DNA of 64,000 nt from an uncultured Tenacibaculum sp. (GCA_937922085.1 CAKZVD010000094.1:1-64000), one strand, 5' to 3'; numbered from the stretch's first letter, positions 9,666-17,987 are shown. Numbers and translations are program-made. Notes: generated from the sequence alone by a model not told the origin.

Positions 9666-10694
9666 TTGAGTACTAAAGATATTTACATATTAGGAATAGA
9701 AAGCTCATGTGATGATACTAGTGCTTCTGTTATTTTAAATGGAGAAGTATTAAGTAATGTCGTTGCTAATCAAGAAGTACATTCAAAGTACGGAGGAGTT
9801 GTACCAGAATTAGCTTCTAGAGCTCATCAACAAAATATTGTGCCAGTAGTGCAACAAGCAATAGCGCAGGCAGGAATTACTAAAAAAGATTTAAAAGCAA
9901 TAGCGTTTACTAGAGGACCTGGTTTAATGGGGTCACTGTTGGTGGGAACTTCTTTTGCAAAATCACTATCTATAGGTTTAAAGATTCCTTTAATAGCTGT
10001 AAATCATATGCAAGCACATATTCTAGCACATTTTATAAAAGAGGAGGGAAGTAAAATTCCAGAGTTTCCTTTTATTTGTTTAACAATAAGTGGAGGACAT
10101 ACACAGATTGTAAAAGTAACAGATCATTTTGAAATGGAAGTGTTAGGAGAAACAAAAGATGATGCTGTAGGAGAAGCTTTTGATAAATCTGCAAAAATTT
10201 TAGGATTGCCATATCCAGGAGGACCTTTAATAGATAAATATGCGCAGTTAGGAAATCCTAAGGCTTTTCCATTTACGCAACCTAAAGTAGGAGATTTAGA
10301 GTTTAGTTTTAGTGGTTTAAAAACCCAAATATTGTATTTTATTCAAAAGAAAGTAAAAGAGGATTCTACTTTTATAGAGGAAAATTTAAATGATATATGT
10401 GCTTCAATTCAATATACGATTGTAGAAATTTTAATTAAAAAGTTAAAAAATGCAGTTAAACATACTGGAATAAAGCAAATAGCAATTGCCGGAGGGGTAT
10501 CTGCTAATTCAGAAATTAGAAAGCGATTGTTACTAGCAGAAAAACAATGGAAATGGACTACTTATATTCCTAAATTTGAATATACAACTGATAATGCGGC
10601 CATGATTGCCATTGCGGGTTATTTAAGTTATCTTAATAATAGTTATACAGATATCTCTGTACCAGCTAAAGCACGATTGAAAGTCACAGAGTAA
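9666..10694 (+). CDS. tsaD: tRNA threonylcarbamoyladenosine transferase TsaD
   Basis: A 342-residue Kae1/TsaD ATPase of the ASKHA fold, which with TsaB and TsaE installs the threonylcarbamoyl group on A37 of ANN-decoding tRNAs. Signatures: N-terminal GIESSCDDTS, the metal-binding HMQAH motif near residues 114-118, SGGHTQ, GEAFDK, the glycine-rich GGVSAN, and DNAAMIA near the C-terminus. The start codon is TTG: the frame has an in-frame TAA at 9651-9653, and between it and the conserved N-terminus there is no ATG or GTG. It is divergent from the TamB-like gene and followed by a weak hairpin. Confidence 0.96.
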   Translation: MSTKDIYILGIESSCDDTSASVILNGEVLSNVVANQEVHSKYGGVVPELASRAHQQNIVPVVQQAIAQAGITKKDLKAIAFTRGPGLMGSLLVGTSFAKSLSIGLKIPLIAVNHMQAHILAHFIKEEGSKIPEFPFICLTISGGHTQIVKVTDHFEMEVLGETKDDAVGEAFDKSAKILGLPYPGGPLIDKYAQLGNPKAFPFTQPKVGDLEFSFSGLKTQILYFIQKKVKEDSTFIEENLNDICASIQYTIVEILIKKLKNAVKHTGIKQIAIAGGVSANSEIRKRLLLAEKQWKWTTYIPKFEYTTDNAAMIAIAGYLSYLNNSYTDISVPAKARLKVTE

Positions 10695-10720
10695 TTCTAT
10701 ATTTTGTGAAGTAATTAAAA

Positions 10721-10758
10721 ACATATTTGAAAAGGATACTTTCAGATATGTTATATTT
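10721..10758 (+). terminator. Possible terminator after tsaD
   Basis: Arms 10721-10732 and 10740-10751 pair over 12 bp with one G:U and a 7-nt loop, followed by TATATTT. The tail is not a clean T run, so this may be a weak terminator or simply a stem-loop. Confidence 0.4.
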
Positions 10759-10869
10759 AAAAACAGTTATTAATATAGTATATTATAAATCAGAATGATT
10801 ATGTTAATTGTGGATTATATTATAATAAGATAGTCTTATTAAATATTCATTAACCATAAATTTATAATT

Positions 10870-11118
10870 ATGTTAAATAATATTTTAAAGTTAAACGGGG
10901 TACAAGAATTAAATAAAATACAGCAGAAAGTTTTATTTGGAGGTAGAGGAAACTGTACTATAAAATGTAATAGCGGTGTTAATATAGAAAATGCCCCTAA
11001 TGGTAGCCAAGCAGTTCAAGATCATGCTTGTCAAAATCAAGGAGGAGCTAGTGGTGGTTTTATTTGTGTTGGTGGAGAACAACCTTGGATTCAAGGAGCT
11101 GGTGGTCACCAGAGATAA
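10870..11118 (+). CDS. Double-glycine-leader secreted peptide precursor (bacteriocin-like)
   Basis: An 82-residue small protein with the layout of a Bacteroidota ribosomal peptide precursor. The amphipathic leader (ILKLNGVQELNKIQQK) ends in GG at residues 24-25, the cleavage signal recognised by peptidase-containing ABC exporters. The 57-residue core is rich in Gly, Asn and Gln and has four cysteines (29, 33, 54, 66), enough for two disulfides or thioethers. The gene stands alone, has 175 bp of leader DNA upstream and a strong terminator 24 bp downstream. No exporter, lanthipeptide enzyme, radical SAM protein or immunity gene is adjacent, so processing would have to be in trans. Function unknown; antimicrobial or signalling roles are inference. 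Confidence 0.75.
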   Translation: MLNNILKLNGVQELNKIQQKVLFGGRGNCTIKCNSGVNIENAPNGSQAVQDHACQNQGGASGGFICVGGEQPWIQGAGGHQR

Positions 11119-11141
11119 TTAATAAAATACATTATTAATAG

Positions 11142-11180
11142 AAAAGTTCTTTATTTGTAAATAAAGAACTTTTTTTATTT
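11142..11180 (+). terminator. Strong terminator after the GG-leader peptide gene
   Basis: A perfect 13-bp stem (11142-11154 with 11161-11173, loop TTGTAA) ends in a run of T. The A-run on the other side means it could also terminate the leftward redoxin gene that ends at 11203. Confidence 0.92.
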
Positions 11181-11202
11181 TTGAGAAATTCTCTATATAG
11201 AA

Positions 11203-11820
11203 TTATTTCTTTGTTTTAATAGAGCAACCTATTGCTTTAGTTTCTGTAACCATAGGAGCTGTTCCTTCTAGTAAATCACTAATAGCTCTTTCTACATAAC
11301 GATCTTTTACATTACTAGCATCTCTAGCATTATCATCTACAGCACCAATATATGATAATATAAAATTGTTGTCATGATTTTTATTTAAAATAAAAACATG
11401 CGGTGTTTTAGTAGCTCCAAATTTTGGATATATTTTTTGATCTTTATCAAATAAGTAAGGAAAAGTAAAACCTTTACTTTCTGCTCTATCCTTCATCGAA
11501 TCAAAATCATCTCCTAAAGATACAGATGGGTCATTTGGGTTAATAGCAACTACTGGGTAGCCAATGTTTTTAAATTTTTTATCTAATGCGATAATTCTGT
11601 CTTCATACATTTTAGAATACGGACAATGATTACAGGTGAAAACAACAATGACTCCTTTTTTATTCTTGTAGTCATTTAATGAAATCATTTTTCCATCAAT
11701 GTTTTTTAAAGTGAAATTTTCTACTTTATCACCAATTTTATATCCATTCTTCTTATCAGTTGTAAAAGCAATACTAGCAAAAGCTATTGTTAGTATTAAT
11801 AATGATTGTAAAATTTTCAT
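11203..11820 (-). CDS. Secreted redoxin/thioredoxin-fold protein
   Basis: A 205-residue AhpC/TSA-like thioredoxin-fold protein with a Sec signal peptide (about residues 1-21) and a CNHC active site at residues 63-66 followed by P. The segment TCNHCPYSKMYEDR is typical of a widespread periplasmic redoxin family whose closest described members act as thiol oxidoreductases or peroxiredoxin-like proteins. The substrate is unknown. It is 6 bp downstream of a TlpA-type lipoprotein gene on the same strand, and the two are almost certainly co-transcribed, giving a periplasmic thiol-redox pair. Confidence 0.85.
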   Translation of the reverse strand: MKILQSLLILTIAFASIAFTTDKKNGYKIGDKVENFTLKNIDGKMISLNDYKNKKGVIVVFTCNHCPYSKMYEDRIIALDKKFKNIGYPVVAINPNDPSVSLGDDFDSMKDRAESKGFTFPYLFDKDQKIYPKFGATKTPHVFILNKNHDNNFILSYIGAVDDNARDASNVKDRYVERAISDLLEGTAPMVTETKAIGCSIKTKK

Positions 11821-11826
11821 GAGTTA

Positions 11827-12393
11827 TTAATTAATAAATTTTTGTAATTCTTCAGTTAATAAATTATAATCGAAAGACTGTTCATAAAACGATCTTTTAT
11901 TTTTATTGTAAATTAAGGTGGCAGGAATAGAACCTGACCAGTTTTTATCAATTCCATTGATCCATTTATTTTGATCTGGATCATCTAAAACAACAACTTT
12001 CGGTTTTAAATCACGTTTTTTTATAAATGGAATTAAATGACTTTCTATTTGATTAGGAAAATCTAAACTCACTAATAAAATTTCAATGTTTTTGTCTTTG
12101 TAATCATTGTTTAGTTTTTCAAAAGCAGGTAGCTCTTCAACACATGGTTTACACCAAGTAGCCCAAAAATTTATAATATATGTTTTATTATCGTTTTTGT
12201 TTAGAAATGGAGATAATTGCTTGTAGTTTAAAATAGGAACTGTATTTTCTTTCACTATTTTGGTTGCTTCTTTATTCAAAAAAGCACTGGTTTGTTTTTT
12301 TGTGATTTCAGATGTTTTTTTAGAGTTTTGATTACAGGATATAAAAAAAACAACAATAAACAGTGTGTGAAATATTTTATTTATCATATTCAT
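11827..12393 (-). CDS. TlpA-family thiol-disulfide oxidoreductase lipoprotein
   Basis: A 188-residue protein with a lipoprotein signal (hydrophobic stretch then FISC, lipidated Cys about residue 20) and a thioredoxin domain with the WCKPC active site (Cys81 and Cys84) preceded by FWATW. TlpA/ResA-type proteins reduce disulfides in the periplasm, for example in apocytochrome or copper-site maturation; here it is probably tethered to a membrane by its lipid. A second in-frame ATG two codons in is an equally likely start. First gene of a two-gene unit with the redoxin gene. Confidence 0.88.
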   Translation of the reverse strand: MNMINKIFHTLFIVVFFISCNQNSKKTSEITKKQTSAFLNKEATKIVKENTVPILNYKQLSPFLNKNDNKTYIINFWATWCKPCVEELPAFEKLNNDYKDKNIEILLVSLDFPNQIESHLIPFIKKRDLKPKVVVLDDPDQNKWINGIDKNWSGSIPATLIYNKNKRSFYEQSFDYNLLTEELQKFIN

Positions 12394-12619
12394 AAAAGTA
12401 CGTAATTTAAAAAAGAATTATTCTTAAAAAAAGTAAAAAAAATACATAGAGACTTTAAATAGTAATTTTTTTGGTTAAAACTCAATAGTGATTAAAATCT
12501 ATTGGTTTATTTAAGAATTAAAGATAAATGTTTATTAATTGTACAAGAAAATAAATTGATCTTAAAAATTATTATATTTATAATAAGAGTTTTAGACGAA
12601 GTCTTAATTTGGATTAACT
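12394..12619. other. Intergenic leader of the TlpA/redoxin unit
   Basis: An AT-rich stretch without a convincing open reading frame. It must hold the promoter of the leftward TlpA gene, but I find no clear TAnnTTTG match on the minus strand. To the right it ends at a 48-bp palindrome. Confidence 0.5.
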
Positions 12620-12667
12620 ATAAAAACCGAGCCTTTAAATACATGTATTTAAAGGCTCGGTTTTTAT
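12620..12667 (-). terminator. 48-bp perfect palindrome, terminator of the S1/P1 nuclease gene
   Basis: The two halves of 12620-12667 are exact reverse complements around the centre ACATGT, with GC-rich CCGAGCC/GGCTCGG cores and A5/T5 ends, so it can terminate in either direction. It lies 35 nt past the stop of the leftward S1/P1 nuclease gene; no rightward gene ends nearby. Confidence 0.9.
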
Positions 12668-12702
12668 TTATTAAATAAGAAATATTTTTGAATTGCTCGG
12701 TT

Positions 12703-13485
12703 TTAATCAAAAACCTCGTTTAAAAGTTTGGCTAATCGCAAACCTCCTTTTTGAAGTTGTTGTCTAACAACAGGGAAAAAACGATAAGAATATTTATATC
12801 TTAATTTATCTCCTTTTTTAGTATAAGTATATACTTCTTTGGTAAGTTTATGAGTGTCCTTAACCCAATCTAATACAGATCCAGATTGTAATTTTTTTAC
12901 TTCATCTTTTGTTAATTCTTTTGCGTTAGAAGCTAATTCAATATAGCTCATATTCCATTGGCTAATAAGACTCTCATCCCAAACCCTATGCAGATTAGAA
13001 CCTCTACCATGCCATTGTACTTGTATTGAATTACCTCCTTTATCTTCTTTTCTTCCTATGTGTAAAGGTTGGTGTAAATCACCTAATAAATGAACTAACA
13101 TTTTTAAAGAAAATTGCTTGTCTTCTGTACTAGCATTCTCATCTTTTAATGTTTTTATACAGTAGTTAATTCCTGTAACTAAATCTCCTTTCGGATTTTT
13201 TTTAGCGGTTACATAATCGCCATCTAAAGGCATGTTTACATAATGCCAAGAATAATATTTGTTATATTTTTTATCAGATTTTATTTCATCAGCATACGTA
13301 GAAACAAAAGCTAAACTTTGGCCTTCAAGTAGCTTTTTAATTTTTCTTTTTGCTTTTCTGCTTAAATATTTCTCTGCTATTTTTCCTGTTACTCTATGTC
13401 CCGTTGGTCCCCATGTATCGGTTATAGAAAATATAGAAGTCGACACAAATAAAAATGTCAATAGTACTAGTGTTTTTAATTTCAT
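12703..13485 (-). CDS. Secreted S1/P1-type zinc nuclease
   Basis: A 260-residue member of the S1/P1 nuclease family (phospholipase C-like zinc fold). A signal peptide (about residues 1-23) is followed by the mature N-terminus TWGPTGHRVTGKIAE, where Trp and His are zinc ligands. Further ligands are visible: HYVNMP, HLLGDLHQPLH (two His and Asp), and NLHRVWDESL. The family cleaves single-stranded DNA and RNA, releasing 5' nucleotides; a secreted enzyme would scavenge phosphate or nucleosides. Length and motif order are normal. It is divergent from the SPFH cluster and ends at a strong palindromic terminator. Confidence 0.93.
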   Translation of the reverse strand: MKLKTLVLLTFLFVSTSIFSITDTWGPTGHRVTGKIAEKYLSRKAKRKIKKLLEGQSLAFVSTYADEIKSDKKYNKYYSWHYVNMPLDGDYVTAKKNPKGDLVTGINYCIKTLKDENASTEDKQFSLKMLVHLLGDLHQPLHIGRKEDKGGNSIQVQWHGRGSNLHRVWDESLISQWNMSYIELASNAKELTKDEVKKLQSGSVLDWVKDTHKLTKEVYTYTKKGDKLRYKYSYRFFPVVRQQLQKGGLRLAKLLNEVFD

Positions 13486-13530
13486 TCCCTTCAGATTTGG
13501 TGCTAAAATAATAAATATTCATTCAAAATA

Positions 13531-13563
13531 TTTGTTTAATAAGTAAAATTTTTGATATATTTG
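13531..13563 (+). promoter_or_regulatory. Promoter of the SPFH cluster
   Basis: TATATTTG at 13556-13563 is an exact TAnnTTTG -7 element, with a TTTG -33 box at 13531-13534 and a spacer of 21 nt. It lies 36 nt before the SPFH start codon and faces into that cluster. Confidence 0.7.
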
Positions 13564-13598
13564 TGATATCAAAATAATATCATAATAATTTTAAACAT

Positions 13599-14459
13599 AT
13601 GAAAACAGAAAAAATAATCAAACCAGCAAACGGGTATTTAATGTTATTCGTTTTTTTAATTTCATTCTTCGGTAGTATAATAGCTATTGCAAAATACAAG
13701 AGTGGCTTTTTTGTAATTATTACAATATTGTCAATAATTATGTCTTTCGGTTTTATATTGGTAAACCCTAATACTTCTAAGGTAGTTTTGCTTTTTGGTA
13801 AGTACATAGGTACTATTAAACAAAACGGGCTATATTGGGCAAATCCTTTTTATAAAAAGAAAACGGTATCATTAAGAGCTAGTAATTTTGATAGTGAACG
13901 ATTAAAAGTAAATGACAAATTAGGAAATCCGGTAATGATTAGTACTATTTTGGTATGGAGGGTTACTGATACTTATAAGGCTGCTTTCGACGTTGATAAT
14001 TACGAGAATTTTGTTAGAGTACAAACAGATGCAGCAGTAAGAAAGCTAGCAAGTATGTACCCTTATGATAATTTTGCTGATGAAGGACATGATGAAGATA
14101 TTACTTTACGATCTAGTGTAAATGAAGTAAGTGAAACATTAGAAAAAGAATTAGAAGAGCGTTTATCTATTGCAGGAATTGAAGTGTTAGAAGCAAGGAT
14201 TGGTTATTTGGCATATGCTCAAGAAATAGCAAGTGCGATGCTAAAAAGACAACAAGCAACAGCTATTATAGCAGCAAGACATAAAATAGTACAAGGTGCT
14301 GTAGATATGGTAGAAATGGCATTAGAACAATTAAATAAAAAACAAATTGTAGAGCTTGATGAAGAACGTAAAGCAGCAATGGTTAGTAATTTATTAATTA
14401 TTTTATGTGGAGATAAAGAAGCGTCTCCTGTATTAAATACAGGAACATTAAACCATTAA
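13599..14459 (+). CDS. SPFH/band-7 membrane protein
   Basis: A 286-residue SPFH (stomatin, prohibitin, flotillin, HflK/C) protein. Two adjacent hydrophobic segments near the N-terminus (about residues 12-30 and 35-50) precede the band-7 domain, which runs from VVLLFGKYIGTIKQNGLYWANPF to about residue 230 and includes the conserved AVRKLAS and RLSIAGIEVLEARI segments. Such proteins oligomerise into membrane microdomain scaffolds. It leads a tight cluster: DUF4177-like peptide, membrane protein, hydrolase and a ribbon-helix-helix protein, with gaps of 2-17 bp. An exact flavobacterial promoter lies upstream. The partner it scaffolds is unknown. Confidence 0.9.
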   Translation: MKTEKIIKPANGYLMLFVFLISFFGSIIAIAKYKSGFFVIITILSIIMSFGFILVNPNTSKVVLLFGKYIGTIKQNGLYWANPFYKKKTVSLRASNFDSERLKVNDKLGNPVMISTILVWRVTDTYKAAFDVDNYENFVRVQTDAAVRKLASMYPYDNFADEGHDEDITLRSSVNEVSETLEKELEERLSIAGIEVLEARIGYLAYAQEIASAMLKRQQATAIIAARHKIVQGAVDMVEMALEQLNKKQIVELDEERKAAMVSNLLIILCGDKEASPVLNTGTLNH

Positions 14460-14476
14460 AAAAGAAAGAATATAAA

Positions 14477-14617
14477 GTGATTTTACCCAAGTTAGGGTTC
14501 AGAAATAGAAATAAAAATTTGGAAGATCTTTTAAATCAATATGCTAGAGAAGGTTGGGTAGTGAATCATATTTCACAAACAGGAACTGTTGTTTTTGAAA
14601 GAAATAAAAATAGATAA
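14477..14617 (+). CDS. DUF4177-like small protein
   Basis: A 46-codon open frame 17 bp after the SPFH gene. It reads VILPKLGFRNRNKNLEDLLN, then QYAREGWVVNHIS, then a final TVVFERN strand: the beta-helix-GW-beta pattern of DUF4177 domains (about 50 residues). GTG at 14477 is the first ordinary start; the conserved-looking residues KEYK precede it, so an upstream ATT (14447) overlapping the SPFH end may be the true start. An ATG in this frame at 14405 is cut off by a stop three codons later. Function unknown. Conservation inside the SPFH cluster is the best argument that it is real. Confidence 0.65.
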   Translation: MILPKLGFRNRNKNLEDLLNQYAREGWVVNHISQTGTVVFERNKNR

Positions 14618-14626
14618 ATTTTTAAT

Positions 14627-15115
14627 ATGAGAGTTTTTAAAGAAGAACAAGGGTTTAAACAATTATGGGTTATAGGACTTGTCACAATAAGTGTGATAAT
14701 ATCTATAATTATGCTTACTCAAAGATATATAAAAGAAGAAGTGTCAATAACTAAATACTTGATGATGATTTTTGTGTTTTTGATGAGTGGAGTTCTTGTT
14801 TTTCGTTTTAAATTAAAAACTAGAATTGATGAAAGAGGAGTACATTATAAATTCTTTCCTTTTCATTTAAAATATAGAACTAAAGCGTGGAATGAAATAG
14901 AAACTATTTATGTTCGTAAATATGAACCAATCTTAGAATATGGTGGTTGGGGATTAAAAGGAGTTGCGTTATGGAATAAGAAAAAAGGAAATGCATATAA
15001 CGTAAGTGGGAATATAGGAGTTCAATTAATATTAAAAAATAAAAAAAAGATTTTAATAGGTACTCAAAAAGAAAGTGAAGTAGTTAATACAATTAATCAT
15101 TATTTAAAGAAATAA
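14627..15115 (+). CDS. Two-TM protein with PH-like C-terminal domain
   Basis: A 162-residue protein with two transmembrane segments (about residues 14-34 and 42-60) followed by a beta-rich region: DERGVHYKF, KAWNEIETIYVRKY, YGGWGLKG, NVSGNIGVQLIL and a last amphipathic helix. This is the shape of bacterial PH-like domains found after a membrane hairpin, but I cannot assign a named family. It is 9 bp after the DUF4177-like gene and 2 bp before the hydrolase gene, so it belongs to the SPFH transcription unit. Confidence 0.7.
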   Translation: MRVFKEEQGFKQLWVIGLVTISVIISIIMLTQRYIKEEVSITKYLMMIFVFLMSGVLVFRFKLKTRIDERGVHYKFFPFHLKYRTKAWNEIETIYVRKYEPILEYGGWGLKGVALWNKKKGNAYNVSGNIGVQLILKNKKKILIGTQKESEVVNTINHYLKK

Positions 15116-15117
15116 GT

Positions 15118-16026
15118 ATGATACGTTTTATGTTTTATTTGTGGATATATTTATTAACTGTTTTAATGACTTATTCGCAAACTAATACAGAAGAAATAAT
15201 AATAAATAATGAAGGGGTTGAATTACCAGGGACTTTAACTTATACTAAAGAAAAGAGTCCTTTAATTATATGGATTCATGGATCTGGAACTGTAGATAGA
15301 AAAGGAGGTGTACCTGAATATATTGAACAATTTAGAAAAGAGATTGTTAAACAAGGAATAGCTTTTTTTAGCTACGATAAAAGAACTGTGAATCCGAAAA
15401 ACATTGTTTTTTTAAAAGAAGGCGTATTGTTTAGTGATTTTGTTTCCGATGCTAAAAAAGTAATTGATTATTTTAAGAAAAAAAAGCAATTTTCAGAAAT
15501 AATTTTGATAGGTCATAGTCAAGGATCATTAATTGCTATGTTAGCATCACAAAATATAGATAAATATATTTCTTTAGCAGGTGCTGGAGAAACAATTGAT
15601 AAAACATTAATAAAGCAATTGAAAAAGCAGAGTTTAGAAATAGCAGAAATAGCAAAAAAACATTTAAAAGAACTAAAAGAAAAAGGAACTATAGAGGAGG
15701 TAAACCCGAATTTAATGATGCTATTTGCTCCTCAAAACCAACCATTTTTTAAAGAATGGATGACATTTGATCCTTCGGAAGAGATTAAAAAAGTAGTTGT
15801 TCCTACTCTAATTTTAAATGGAGATAAAGATTTACAAGTAAAAATAAGTGATGCTGAAATATTAAAGAAAGCAAAACCAACATCAGAGATTTCTATTATA
15901 AAAAACATGAATCATGTAGTAAAAGAAATTCATAAAAATGAAGATAATTTAAAATCGTATTATTCAAAAGATTTTCCAATATCACAAGAGTTGATTAAAA
16001 GAATTGTTTTATTTATTAATAAATAA
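15118..16026 (+). CDS. Secreted alpha/beta hydrolase
   Basis: A 302-residue alpha/beta-hydrolase-fold protein. A signal peptide (residues 1-20, ending in TYSQ) indicates export. Visible catalytic elements: the oxyanion WIHGSG near residue 54, the nucleophile elbow GHSQGS with Ser134, an acid in NGDKDLQVK and the C-terminal MNHVVK histidine. It is similar in layout to dienelactone hydrolase/BAAT-type or S9-like acyl hydrolases; the substrate cannot be told. Located 2 bp after the membrane protein gene and 2 bp before the Arc-like gene in the SPFH cluster. Confidence 0.85.
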   Translation: MIRFMFYLWIYLLTVLMTYSQTNTEEIIINNEGVELPGTLTYTKEKSPLIIWIHGSGTVDRKGGVPEYIEQFRKEIVKQGIAFFSYDKRTVNPKNIVFLKEGVLFSDFVSDAKKVIDYFKKKKQFSEIILIGHSQGSLIAMLASQNIDKYISLAGAGETIDKTLIKQLKKQSLEIAEIAKKHLKELKEKGTIEEVNPNLMMLFAPQNQPFFKEWMTFDPSEEIKKVVVPTLILNGDKDLQVKISDAEILKKAKPTSEISIIKNMNHVVKEIHKNEDNLKSYYSKDFPISQELIKRIVLFINK

Positions 16027-16028
16027 TT

Positions 16029-16196
16029 ATGGCAAAAAAGAAAGCTTTTGCATTAAGAATAAATGAAGAAATGCTCAAAGCAATTGAAAAGTGGGCTGCA
16101 GATGAATTTCGTTCAACAAATGGACAAATTGAATGGATGTTAATGCAATCTTTAAAAAATGCAAAAAGAGAACCTAAAAAGAAAGAAGAAGAGTAG
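16029..16196 (+). CDS. Arc-like ribbon-helix-helix protein
   Basis: A 55-residue basic protein: MAKKKAFALRINEEM forms a short beta strand, then AIEKWAADEF and a second helix starting RSTNGQIEWML, ending in a lysine/glutamate tail. This is the Arc/MetJ ribbon-helix-helix pattern (strand, helix, NGQIE turn into helix 2), so it should be a dimeric DNA-binding protein. The ATG lies 2 bp after the hydrolase stop. It is the last gene of the SPFH cluster and is a candidate autoregulator. No toxin partner is adjacent. Confidence 0.8.
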   Translation: MAKKKAFALRINEEMLKAIEKWAADEFRSTNGQIEWMLMQSLKNAKREPKKKEEE

Positions 16197-16220
16197 TTTA
16201 ATTTCTTGATTTTATTAGCT

Positions 16221-17987
16221 TTATTTAAGAATAGGGATGCTTATTTTACTAGGGTATTTTGTGTTATGGTATAGTTTAATGGTTACTTTTTCAACAACAC
16301 CTTTTGCTTGTTGAGTAGACGGATCTTTAACAGTAGTATAATTTTTTTGAACTTTAGGGTTATCAATTAAAGAAAAAACAAATCGTATTCTACTCCCTTT
16401 ATTTAGTTTTCTACTAAACATATTTTCTCCTTCAAAAGTATATTTCTCAATTTTATTTTTTTCTACTAATCTAGGAGTTACTAAATTTTTTCTATAACGA
16501 GCTCTTAATTGATCTGTTTGTAAAAAAATAGATTCGTTAGAGGTTGTTATTTCATATACAGATATTTCAAAATCAGCATCAACAACATTCATAGAAATAT
16601 ATCCTTCAAAAGATATTTTACCGTTTACTTCGATAGCTTCTTTTAAAGGGCTAGAATGATAGATTAAAACTCCTCCATCATTTACGTAACTTTGATCTTT
16701 ATGATACTCTTTATTCTTACTTTTATAGCTTGAATAATTAATAGCTTTGTTGGCTACTGGGTTATAGTGTGTAATATCTGGAGTTTTGTCTTGTTTCAAA
16801 GGTTTGTTTAAAAGATGTCCAGAAGAAAAAAGATCATCAGCGTTATTGTAAATAGAGCTTAAATACAATTCTTTTGTAGAGTTTGAAAGAGCTTTTAAAT
16901 CAGAGGTATATTTCCATTTATTTTCTCCCATTGGGTAATACATTACTCTATTTTTCAATAAAGAAGGTTTTTTGCCATCCTTTAAAGTCCAATTAAACCA
17001 ATCTAAATATAATTGGGGCATATTTAAAACAGCATTTTCTTTAAAATTTAAACCTCCTAATTCTTTTTTAGGGCGTCTAGTTCCTCCATGATTCCATGGT
17101 CCTATAATTAAATAATGATTTTTAATAGCTTTATCATTTCCATATTTCATATGATCATTGTAATATTTTAAGGCTCCTGGTTGGTCACTATCAAAATGGC
17201 CAGTAATAGATAAAATAGGAATGTTAATTTGTTTGCTTTCTTTTTTTGAAAAATAAAAACGTTGCCAAAAAACATCATGACTGGGATGAGAAAGCCAAGA
17301 TTGAAAAGCTTTGTTTGGAAAACCAACTAAACTATCGTATTTATTAAAAGGAATATTTTGGGTGTATAATTGTTCTTGTTTTTTATCCCAAAAATCAGAC
17401 CTCATTAAATTAGGATTCATTGTTTTTCCGCTGGTAAGCATTAACCAACGTAACATATATGGATAAAAAATGTTATTGTATTTTGGGAAATCTAGTCCGG
17501 GCCCTACTGAGGCAATAGGGATAATTGTTTTTAAATTTTTAGGAAACTCTTTTAAAATAAACCATTGATTCATTCCTCTATAAGAACCACCAAGCATTCC
17601 AACTTTTCCGTTATTCCAAGATTGTTTTCCTATCCAATCCACCACTTCTTTTCCGTCTTTGCTATCGTTTTCGAAAGGAATAAACTCACCATCAGAATTT
17701 CCTCTGCCTCTGCAATCAACAGTAATAAATGTATAACCATTTCTTGCAAAAAACATACCTCGTTTATGGTTTTCATCAGAAACATAAGGTGTTATAATTA
17801 AGATAGTAGGTAGTTTTTTATTTTGAAGATTATTAGGTTTATAAATATTAGCAGATAATTTAGTTCCATCTGATAATTCTATTTTTTTATAAAAATCAAT
17901 TGTTACACTTGAAGAATCTTTACTTTGAGAAAATAAATTAATAGTTAATAAAAGAAGAGATAAAATTAAAGTGAATTTGATTTTCAT
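16221..17987 (-). CDS. Secreted CocE/NonD-type (S15 family) hydrolase
   Basis: A 588-residue protein with a Sec signal peptide (residues 1-20, ending in LFSQ). The first half is an alpha/beta-hydrolase of the X-Pro dipeptidyl-peptidase S15 / cocaine-esterase group: VDCRGRGNSDG, the nucleophile elbow GGSYRG near residue 134, GHFDSDQPGAL with the acid, and GPWNHGG with the histidine. The second half (about residues 390-588) is the beta-sandwich PepX C-terminal domain. Family members cleave prolyl peptides, esters or acylated amino compounds; the substrate here is unknown. It converges with the SPFH cluster and diverges from the sortilin-like gene. Confidence 0.9.
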   Translation of the reverse strand: MKIKFTLILSLLLLTINLFSQSKDSSSVTIDFYKKIELSDGTKLSANIYKPNNLQNKKLPTILIITPYVSDENHKRGMFFARNGYTFITVDCRGRGNSDGEFIPFENDSKDGKEVVDWIGKQSWNNGKVGMLGGSYRGMNQWFILKEFPKNLKTIIPIASVGPGLDFPKYNNIFYPYMLRWLMLTSGKTMNPNLMRSDFWDKKQEQLYTQNIPFNKYDSLVGFPNKAFQSWLSHPSHDVFWQRFYFSKKESKQINIPILSITGHFDSDQPGALKYYNDHMKYGNDKAIKNHYLIIGPWNHGGTRRPKKELGGLNFKENAVLNMPQLYLDWFNWTLKDGKKPSLLKNRVMYYPMGENKWKYTSDLKALSNSTKELYLSSIYNNADDLFSSGHLLNKPLKQDKTPDITHYNPVANKAINYSSYKSKNKEYHKDQSYVNDGGVLIYHSSPLKEAIEVNGKISFEGYISMNVVDADFEISVYEITTSNESIFLQTDQLRARYRKNLVTPRLVEKNKIEKYTFEGENMFSRKLNKGSRIRFVFSLIDNPKVQKNYTTVKDPSTQQAKGVVEKVTIKLYHNTKYPSKISIPILK

